This document shows positions 54,469-64,000 of a DNA stretch of 64,000 nucleotides, in pieces. Both the position numbers and the translations under genes were made by a program. The notes under the pieces were generated by a model, which ran no database searches, was not told the DNA's origin, and saw only the letters and a list, made by a program, of their open reading frames with translations. Within the stretch, counting starts at the first letter, position 1, and each line of letters begins with the position of its first letter. Source of the stretch: Hymenoscyphus infarciens (taxonomy: Eukaryota; Ascomycota; Leotiomycetes; Helotiales; Helotiaceae); assembly GCA_001414345.1 (NCBI GenBank), contig LLCB01000033.1:1-64000 (forward strand), given 5' to 3'.

Positions 54469-57400
54469 TAAAAATAATAACTCTTCTTCGCTAGTAACAG
54501 CTTTAATAATATCTCTTTTCGAGCTTATTACTACTTCTTATTTAGAAGTCGATTTATACTTGATTTAGAATATTATAATAATATTCTTACATAGCTAGGT
54601 AATTAGAGACTACCTAGATAGTTAGTAATAGTAGAGTTTATTATCTATATAAACAGCTGGTGTAAATCGTGTTTTAGTATATATTAAGAGATTAGAATAT
54701 ACTAAGTATTTCCCGAGAGTTCTAATAACTCTAGATTTAGTAAACATAGGAGTAAATAAGTACTTGTTTCTAAATCGACCTCTAGCTCTACGATTATCAA
54801 AAGCAATAGGTTTAAAGATCTAGAAACTACCTTATTTAGTATCTATTTATAGATATAATAATAGTACTAAAAGCTAGGTAAATTAGTTTATATAACTATA
54901 TCTAAATATAGATAAATATTATATTTATAACTATCTCTTTATTATCCTAGACCTTAGATAATAAGACCTAATTATTAGTAATAAGTAGTTAAACTATTTT
55001 AAAGTTCTCCTTAACTCTTTAAAAAACTAGATTACTTAGCTAGTTAAATACTCTCTAACTCCTTACTATAGTAAAGAAATTTTACTTTCTCTTTCTAGCT
55101 AGAACTAGAAACCTTTTTTAAATTACTAGTTAGATATAAACTAAAGAGAATATACTATCTAGTAATAAGAAAGATATAAAAAGAGTAGACTTATATATAT
55201 AGCTAAGTTATTACTTCTATTTATAATAATACCTCTTAAAATTTTAATATCTAACTTTAGTCTAAAGCCTCTATAAACTACTAGTATAGCTTTAAAAGAC
55301 TAGACCTTATACTCCTTTATTTATAAAATAAGTACTAACATAATATATTATAATATAAAATAGCCTAATTTAGAATTTTATATAATAAGCCTTTATAAGC
55401 TAGATTAGGTTATTAATAAGAAATTAGCCTCTTTCTAAGATAATAATAAGATAAGAGCTTTAATATAGACCTAACTTCTAAAGTATTACTTATTCTATAA
55501 AGACATATTCTTAAAAGTAGTTTCTAATAAGCTTCCTCTTTACTATAAATATAATTATAAGATTACTTTAAATAAGCTACTTTTTAACTCCTTTTTACTT
55601 CTATATTAATAGTTAACTACTAAGCTTAAGACTATAAAAGAGTATCTTATAAAAAACTTAGATAAGAGGTTTATTATTAATAGTAATAGCTCTTTCGTCT
55701 CTCTTATACTCTTTATTAAAAAGGCTAATAGTAATAAGTTATAGTTCTATATTAATTATAAGAAGCTAAATACTCTAACTTAAAATAATCTCTACTTAAT
55801 CTCTTATATTAATAAGCTTCTTTCTAGAATAAAAATAGCTAAAATCTTTACTAAATTAGATATTAGATAAGCTTTCTATTATATTTAAATAGACCTTAAC
55901 TTAGAAGAGATAACTATATTTAAAACTAAGTATAATATATATAAATATAAGGTCCTCTTTTTTAGACTTTATAATAGCCTTACTACCTATTAATATTATA
56001 TAAATAATATCTTAATTAATTATTTAAATAACTTTTATATTATCTACTTAGATAATATTTTAATTTATTTAAATACTATTAAAGAATATAAAGAATAGAT
56101 TAAAAAGGTTCTAAATTAGCTCTAAGAAGTAGAACTTTAGGTAGATATTAAGAAAAGCGAATTTAGTATTACTAGAGTTAAATACTTAGGATTTATCTTA
56201 ACTATAAAAGGACTTAAAGTTAATCTAGAAAAAGTAAAGCTTTTATAAAACTAAATCTAACCTAATACTATAATAGGTATAAAGTCTTATCTAAGGTTTA
56301 TAAGATTCTATAAATAATTTATTAAAAGTTATACTAAAATTACTAAACCTCTAACTATAATAATATACCTTATAGAGCTGTTTTTATAAACACTTAAATA
56401 TAATAAAGCTTTTAAAGTATTAAGGACCTAGCTACTTACTATATAAACCTTATACTACTTTAACTCTAATTATAATATAAAAGTAGAAATAGACTTCTTA
56501 AAAGAAGTAATAGTAAGTATATTCTTATAATAATATAATAGCTTTTAGTACTCTATTAGGTTCTACTTATACGTCCTAGTTAGCTATAAATTAAACTAAG
56601 AGATCTATAATAAAGAGCTATCTACTATTATAGAAGCTTTTAAGAAATAGTACTTTAAACTTATATTATATTAGAAGTATATTAATATATATTTAGATTA
56701 TAGATTATTAGAATACTTTATAATAACTAAGCTACTTATAACTAAGTAAGTTTAATAAATAGAGTTTCTATTAGACTTTAACTTCTAGATCTAATTCACG
56801 TCTAAAAAGAGTAATTAAAAAGTAGATATATTAACTTAATATAAGTAAGACCTAAAAACCTATAATTAAGCTAAAGTAAATAGCTGTTTATATACCCTTT
56901 TAATACCTAATTATTTAGACTCTTAAATTAATACTAAACTTACTTAAACCTTTTTATAAGAATAGTCTACCTCTCTTAATATAATTTAGTTAGATATTAT
57001 TCTAAGAATAAGTTTAAATATAATTTAGAAGTTAAAAGAAGATAACTTATACTCCTTTTAAAAAGAATATTAAAAACTTCTAGATAGATACTACCTTTTA
57101 TTAGATAATTTACTACTTTTTAAGAATTAACTTTATATTTAAAAGAATACTAAACTCTATATAAAACTAATCTAAGAAGTCTATAACTAAGTATCTAGTA
57201 CTTATCTAAGTATAAAAAAGATATACTAGTTATTAGTATAATACTACTACTAGGCTAGAATGTTTTTAGATTATAAGAGATATATAAGGAATTATTAAGC
57301 TTATAAATACTCCTATTCTTAATAAACTAAGTAATAAGGCTTTCTTTACCTTTTACCTATACTTAACTATTTTATATAATATTTATATATAAACTTTAAA

Positions 57401-59934
57401 TTATTTCTAAAAGATAAACACAGATTTAATACTATATTAGTATTTATTAACTAACTTAGAAAGGATTTAGTATTAATACCTTATTACTTAACTATAGATG
57501 TTAAAAGACTAGCTAAACTTTTTATTTAATAGATTTACTATTTTAGCTACTATTCTAAATTAATTATATTTAATTAAGAACTTTAATTTATATTATTATT
57601 TTAGATTAAATTTTATTAAATAATTAGTATTAAGCTTAAGCTTAGTACTACCTACTATAAATAGATAAACAGATAAATAAAGATAATAAACTAATATATT
57701 AATTAGAGACTAAGGCTTTTTATAACCTACTATTAAGATAACTAGAGTAAATTAATCCTCTTAATAGATAGAGTATAAATAATACTTCTATACTTATCTA
57801 TTAGTATAACCTCTTATTAGCTTAAGTTTAGACTTAACCTAAAGACTTTATAAGACTAGAATATATTAAAGACTTCTATTCCCTAAAAACGACTTAACTA
57901 TAATAAGATAGTAAAAATAGCTTAATATATATACTCTATTTAAGAGATAGTTAAAAATAATATAGATAAAGCTTAGAAAAAGATAAAGAATAGTATAAAC
58001 TAGTACTAAAGAGCTATTAATTAGAATATTAGAGATAAAGTCTACTTATTTATTAAGAATCTTAAGATAAATTATCTTAGCTAAAAGCTTATTAAATAGT
58101 AGATAAGACTTTTTAAAATACTAGAACGTATAGAATACTCTTATAAGTTAAAACTTCTTAAAAGCTTATTAATTTATAATATTTTTACTTCTAATATACT
58201 TTTAAAGGATCTAAACACTCTCTTACTAGGATAAGAGGCTCTAGAGCTCTAACTAGATATTATTAAAGATATATAAGAATAAGAGGTATAAGAAATACTT
58301 AGTAGTAGACTTTTTAGAAGATAACTATAATACTAGGTAAAATAGATTAGATATAATTTAAATTCTACTTAGTATCTTATAAATAATTTTTAGAGTTTAC
58401 TATATTATCTAAGAGACTTTTATACTAAATATCTAGAAGAGCTAAGACTACTCTAACACCTTTCTAAATAGCTTAATATATAGGAATTAGATAAGAATTA
58501 GGTAAAAGAGTTAATTTATAATATTAATACCTTTTAATTCTAGTTACCTTTAATAAAGAACTTATAATAAAAACCTAAGATAAAATACTAACTAGTAGGA
58601 ATATTTAAAATTAATAAAGTAAAGAAATAAGACTAAGTTACTACTAAAATAGAGCCTACTAACTCTCTTTAGGCTATAGCCTCTCCTTTCTTTAACTTAT
58701 TATCCTTCTTCTTACTCTTCTAAGTATAAGGAGCCTAAATTAGCTCTTCCTCTACTACCTCTTTCTTATAGGGACGCTTCTTACCTTAGTAACCTCCTAT
58801 AACTAGCTTTAGAGAGGACGCTTATAAACTCTTTAAGTAAGCCTTAAAGAGGACCTAAACCTAGGTTTAGATAGAGGTCTTACTCTTTATAGTATAGTAT
58901 AAGAACTATTAAATATTAGTAACTAAAACCTCTCTAATAAGTAAGGGGTACTTATAATAACCTTAGTATAAAGCGCCTAAGTCTCTTTTAAGAGAGCGAA
59001 CTATATCTCTAAGCTATTCTTTAGTACCTCTATACTAGTAATAACTAATACCTTATTTAAGGCTTTTATAGCCTTCTTAACCTCCTCCTTCTCCTCTTTA
59101 CCTTAAAGCTTACTAAACTCCTTCTTAACAAACTATAGTAACTACTTAAGTTAGAATAGATTTAGTATATATTTAGAATTAAACTTATTAGAATATATAT
59201 AGTATTCTACTTTATATATTACCTATACTTCTTTAACTTTAGCTTCTTAAAAGCATATATATAATCTCTATTTCGAGATTTTACTTAAAAGTACTAAATA
59301 TAGTAGACTTAGTAGGTAGCTAGAAGTATACTAGGAGAATATAGAAGAGGTATTTTACTATATTAGATTAGCTTTAAATCAGGTCTAATTAAGAAGAGAA
59401 GAACTTACTTTTATATATATATATATAATATATATATATATATTCTAGGAGATAAGTTAGTATATAAGAATATACCTAATTAGAAGGTATTCTTACTATT
59501 TATATTATTTAGATAAAAAGAAAAGAAGAAGAGAAGTTAGAATTAAGGAAAAGTCGCCTACTAATATACTACTTATAATAATAGCTATCGCTTTATAATT
59601 ATTATTTATTACTTAATAATTACTATTATAATATATAATAATAGTAAGAATATAATAACTCTATAATAGCGTACTACTTTCTACCTACTAGCTAATTATT
59701 AGCTTCTCTTCTATTTATATCCTATTATTATATAGTATATAGTAGTAAATAAAGAGTAATTAGCTCTTAAATAATAATACTACTAGCTACTAACTCTACC
59801 TTAACTACTAGATACTATAATAGTAGATAAATTATATTCTTTATAATAAAGAGATAAATAATACTCTAATCAACCTAATACTATGCTAATTAATAACTAA
59901 AGACTTAGAACGAGTCTTTTTAAAAGAGAGGAGA

Positions 59935-60410
59935 TGTGATAGCACGCTATTCTAGATTATTATATAATAGTACTATCTTAAATTATCGGTATTCGTAAAA
60001 CTACTAATACCTCTAAGTAGTACTAATACCTCTAATACCTCTAAGGCCGAGATTATAAATAACTAATACTTATATAAGCGAAGTACTAAAGGTATTAATA
60101 TCTAACATTTATATATAGAAGGGATTAAGATTTAAATATTATATATTTAGCTTTCTAAAGAATCAGAGGTTATATATTTAGCTTTTCAGCTCTTATTATT
60201 TAGTATTAGCTATATTAGGTAGGGCTTAGTTATTATTATTATTAGAACTTAGAAGCTTCCGAACTCTTATATATAGACGTTTATATTTAGTATAGAAGAG
60301 AGACAGTTATTATTTTCTTCTATATTAGTGCCTAGTATCTACATACGTCATTCTACTATACGTACTCCTATATACCTCTACTATAGTTATATATATTTCG
60401 TACTATTACA
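59935..60410 (+). repeat. 3' LTR of element B2
   Basis: 476 bp, starting TGTGATAGCACGC and ending TATTACA, the least decayed termini of the family. Shorter than the 5' LTR by a deletion of about 20 bp near its start. Confidence 0.85.
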
Positions 60411-60859
60411 CTTCCTAGGAATACTTTTAAGAAGTTCTAATTCTTAATAGATATTAAGAAGAGAGATGTCTAAAAGCTTAGTAGAGTATTACTATTACTC
60501 TATACTCGCTTAAAAATACTATAGAGCTATATCTAATACTTTAAAGAAAATAAAGAAAGGTTATATAATATACTCTTTATACTTATACTATTATACCTTT
60601 AGATACTAAAGAATAGACCTAGTACTTAAAAAACGTTTTTTATTATAGTTTTCAAAAGTTATACAACTATATAGTATAAATTATAGAGGGAGATCATATT
60701 ACTAAGACTAATAATTCGTATTATATAGTTAGCTACCTAGCGCCTTAGCTACTATACTAACTACTTATATATACCTAATACCTAAACATCTTATAATTAA
60801 ACTCTCTCTATTATCTATAAATTATCTTTTTTCAGACACTTATTCTACTTAAAAAAAAA
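60411..60859. other. AT-rich spacer
   Basis: Degraded sequence between element B2 and the coding relic. It ends in an A10 run just before the relic's ATG. Nothing recognised. Confidence 0.4.
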
Positions 60860-62500
60860 ATGTCGAATACTAGAAACGCCTCTAGTATAACTCTTAAGAA
60901 GTTAAAAGCCGTTACTCTCTTAAAAGAACTCTTCTTTAACTTCGTAGATATTAATACTCGATATCTAAAACTCCTATTACCTAGAAGCCTAAAGACTAAC
61001 TCTACTAGTTATAATATCTAGTATTATCTATCTAAAATTAATAGTAGCTATAATAGAGTATACTTACTCTACTAGATTATATAATACCTTATTATCTATT
61101 ATATAAAGTAAGAAAAGGTAAACTAGTAAGATAATATAAATAAGTACTACCTACTATTTAAATACTTCTTATATATTTTCAGTCTAGACTAAATCAAGTC
61201 CTAAAATATGATTATTATACTTATAGTTACTTAGATAGAAACCTAGGTTAAAATAAATCAGCTATAATACCTTACTATACTATAGTATACCTAGGTTATA
61301 GTTATTAAACGAAAACTCTCTATAGGTCTACGACTCCTTATTCTAGACGCTAACGCCGAAGTCGAGTATTAAGATACTAATATTATCTCTTTTATAAGTC
61401 TACTTAGTATATAAAGGAAATTTATTAACTATCTATAAAAGGATAGAGGTATAAGAAACCTTAATATATAGATTAGTAGAGGAGATAATACTAGCCTAGT
61501 TAAGAGATATCTAGCTATCTTAAGTTACTTTATTTAAGACCTTACTAGTAACTAGGACTATTCTAAATAGTAACCTTAGAGTCCTAGTTACCTTAAAGCT
61601 ACTAGTTTTAAATAGGTTATTCTTAGTACTTAAATCGACTCTTATAACTATACTCTCTCTATTAGAGTACTAATAAATAAAGTTATCGATCTCTGTTCTT
61701 AGAAGCTCTTAAAAGAAAGAAAACCTATTCTAGTAGACCTAGTCTAGGACGACTCTAAGAGTAAATAGACCTCTAACAAGTATCCTAGGTATAAGAGTGT
61801 TAATTTAGACGATATCAAAGATAAGGATATAGAACCTATAGAAGTAGTAGAAGTAGTAGAATCTATAAAAGCAATAGAACCTATGAGAGTAGTAGAAACT
61901 ATAGAAGTAGTAGAAGTAGTAGAAGTAGTAGAAGCAGTAGAACCTATAGAAGATATATTACTACCTACTATATAAAGTCTTGAAATTAAGCCGTCTCTAA
62001 AACGCCGTCGTCTTAATACTCTACTACCTCTACTATACTAGGCATCTACTATGCCCTTTAAAAAAGCCTTTTAGATACTACTCTAACCCTTACTAACGAG
62101 GTCTACTAATATTATATACGCTAAGTATAAAGGACTCTTAATTAAACGTTTTCCTAGTATATAAAAGCGTATTAAAACTAATAGTATTAAGTATCTACTT
62201 AGTATTAATCGATTAGTTAAAGTTAAAGTTAAGCCTAGTACTAATACGTCTAAAGGACGAGATAAGGACGTAAAGCGTAAGCGACTTTTTATATATTTAA
62301 GAGAGTATATTAAGAATCGACTAGACTAGTTAACGGATTTCTACTATATCTTAGATAACTACGACTATGCGAATAATATAAGTATAAGAGGAGATACTAT
62401 ACTAGGTAACTTAACTATAAGAGGCGTCTTAGTATATACTATAGATATAGAAAGAGAGGACAAAGTTAATACTTTAAATTAACTTCTTAAAAGACTCTGA
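60860..62500 (+). pseudogene. RIP-degraded coding relic of unknown function
   Basis: One frame from ATG 60860 (MSNTRNASSITLKKLKAVT) stays protein-like for about 540 codons without a net frameshift. It is broken by many TAA/TAG codons, all explicable as CAA, CAG or TGG before C-to-T / G-to-A change. In-frame landmarks are LRLLILDANAEVEY near 61331, DLV-x-DDSKSK near 61738, an acidic repeat of IEVVEVVE type at about 61830-61960, the basic stretch SLKRRRLNT near 61994, KGRDKDVKRKRLF near 62252 and REYIKNRLD near 62300. It ends at TAA 62480 or TGA 62498. I do not recognise the family. It may be a transposon-borne gene or a duplicated host gene caught by RIP. Confidence 0.55.
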
Positions 62501-64000
62501 TTAGTCTTCTTACTTATATATTCTTCCCTAGCTTTTTATCTTTTAAAAGGTTTTAACTAAAGGTTTATTAAAGTATATTAGTATTATAATCTAGGAGTGT
62601 TTAGATCAAGTAGGAGTGTTAAACATCTGTACCTATTACGTAATATAAGTCTTCCTAAACCCTCTTATATATAAGTAGAGAGCAATTCCCCTCTGGAATT
62701 GCTTAAGTAATACAATTATATCGAACCTCATACTATCCTTTCAACAATAGCCTATATCTTCGCTCTGTCCCTTCCCTATACTCCTTCCTTCTCGGAGAAT
62801 GTAGCCATTGAGGTTTTTTTTGTTTGTTGTCTGATATAATAGCTGTTCTTTTTCATTATATGTAAGCGTAACGACCATCGATGATTTGTGGTTTCGCTCA
62901 TGAGCACATGGGAATCTAGACCAGGCAAGCTTAGGCGGGGAAGAGTTGTTGGAAAAATGTGTCGTGAACTCTCTGAAGCAGAGTGATGCTTACTTCTGTT
63001 TGTCGGAGTTAAAGCAATGATTAGGCAGGACCATGTAATAGAGATGTAAGTGAATTTTGTCTTCAGTCTACTGGACTTCTAAAAGAGGGGGACGTTGAGA
63101 ATATTTTTGAGTACCAGGAAGGGACTATCAACATAAATTAAACTTATTTTCTCAGGCTTGAAATATCTAATGGAGATGGACAAAAAGAACGACGAAATGA
63201 CCATGTGTTGTGGAGAAGTCATATTTTCATCTTTGCAATGGGTATTCATCTCCACCGCCCGGATAAGTGAACGGTTCTCCAACTACAAGATTGTGAAAAT
63301 GTATTCAAACGAACTTATGAGGAGGTTTCGAGAGCAAGTGGAGATTTGATCGTAGCTCAAAAAGTTTTTTTTAAGTTGTTTTCCGGTACGAGGTTGACCC
63401 AGTCCCCCCTTGTTAAGGCATGTGTATATACAACAGTTAAACATAATCGCTGATGTTGTAATGTCTTCATCTCGAATACCACGCGCTATTTCCATCAATG
63501 TAACATCACCCAATGGGAATATCTGATGATTGCACGAGAGGTCGTAGCGAGAAAGATTGTCTTGTCTCCGCGTTTCGGTTTATTCTGGTGTCGATTGTCG
63601 TTTCTCTTGTACAACTCATTTAGACGATAATACCACAGAAGTACCTGGTGCAGTCGTCGGTCGAGAGTCAGCTGTGCTATGAGAAGTGCTAGCGTGATAT
63701 GGGATGCTAAAGCATCTAACTGAGATATCATTGAATCTTCTTTAAAGAGAGAGAAGGTTGGGTTATATGGTGAATAAAAGGCGGGTAGTGCTACGAGGTT
63801 AGTGTGGCGCAGACTGAATCATGATTTTATTATGAAAATCAGCAGATTGAGTATGGATTCCGCAGGGAGTTAGTGGCTGTGCGTGAGGTAAAGGGGGGAA
63901 GTGTGAGGACGTGTAACTTTGGAGTTCTGATTTAATATAATTTTTAGCGAAGGGAAGGACATATAGTGAGTTACGAGTTAAGCTTCCCTTTTAACGATAT
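62501..64000. other. Island border and gene-free ordinary DNA
   Basis: Composition returns to ordinary near 62650. A 9-bp inverted repeat (AGCAATTCC / GGAATTGCT) lies at 62681-62703. Frames of 63-78 codons on both strands look random, and no gene, tRNA or repeat is recognised up to the window end. Confidence 0.5.

Larger units (their letters stand above)
53973..60410 (+). mobile_element. Second Gypsy copy (element B2), gag-deleted, RIP-degraded
   Basis: 6438 bp with LTRs at 53973-54468 (496 bp) and 59935-60410 (476 bp). From 54745 to 59934 it is collinear with B1 46268-51454. About 1.6 kb of B1 (44635-46268), covering gag up to the protease motif, is missing; the junction lies near 54740. 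RT still reads YLDN at 56045-56056. The flanks (TACCT left, CTTCC right) do not form a target duplication. Polypurine tract at 59921-59934. Confidence 0.85.

Noticed and set aside
54368..54568. 66-codon frame crossing the end of the B2 5' LTR
   Set aside because: Spans the LTR and leader of a degraded retroelement; not a gene.
34201..62650. Centromere
   Set aside because: AT-rich and transposon-dense, as in some fungal centromeres, but explained by RIP-damaged elements; length and sequence alone cannot show centromere function.
1..64000. CRISPR arrays, rRNA genes, tRNA genes
   Set aside because: No regularly spaced repeats, no rRNA-like sequence, and no convincing tRNA arms found by eye; a tRNA could still be missed.

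Overview
The window is nuclear DNA of a filamentous ascomycete (Pezizomycotina). Genes carry 48-166 nt GT-AG introns with CTAAC/CTGAT-like branch sites, and the products (Mdv1-type fission adaptor, Trp/Tyr-regulated-type chorismate mutase, fungal SH3 membrane protein) are typical of that group. A 28 kb AT-rich block shows C-to-T / G-to-A damage of the kind made by repeat-induced point mutation (RIP). Leotiomycetes/Helotiales is my guess from overall look, not something the sequence proves.

Layout. (1) 1-33 kb is gene-bearing, ordinary-composition DNA. In order: an SH3-domain plasma-membrane protein (minus); a 5.8 kb gene-poor stretch full of short tandem repeats; GMP synthase (minus) divergent from a BCP1/BCCIP homologue (plus); chorismate mutase (minus, tail-to-tail with BCP1); the mitochondrial fission adaptor Mdv1 (plus); an MFS monocarboxylate-type transporter (minus) divergent from an aldo-keto reductase (plus), with MITE-like elements between them; a nuclear-looking acidic repeat protein (plus); and the Rieske Fe-S subunit of complex III (plus). 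(2) 28-32.4 kb holds four small genes I cannot place in any known family. They may share a weak C-terminal motif, and three have clear TATA boxes. (3) About 34-62.6 kb is a RIP-damaged transposon island. It contains a 2.7 kb non-autonomous LTR element with perfect 5-bp target duplication, a LINE split by an inserted 8.1 kb Gypsy/chromodomain element (also with perfect target duplication), a second gag-deleted Gypsy copy, a 556 bp TIR element, and a 1.6 kb coding relic full of RIP-type stops. (4) 62.65-64 kb returns to ordinary composition with no gene I can support.

Most notable: the LTR elements show a covarying self-complementarity between the predicted 5' end of their RNA and the stretch just inside the 5' LTR, as expected for Tf1-like self-primed reverse transcription. 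The non-autonomous element shares LTR ends, leader and tail with the Gypsy element and looks like its parasite. Three long introns of the MFS gene are recognisably related to each other (introner-like elements). Exon structures below were worked out by hand; for every spliced model the summed exon length is a multiple of three. Percent identities and family assignments were judged by eye, without searches.
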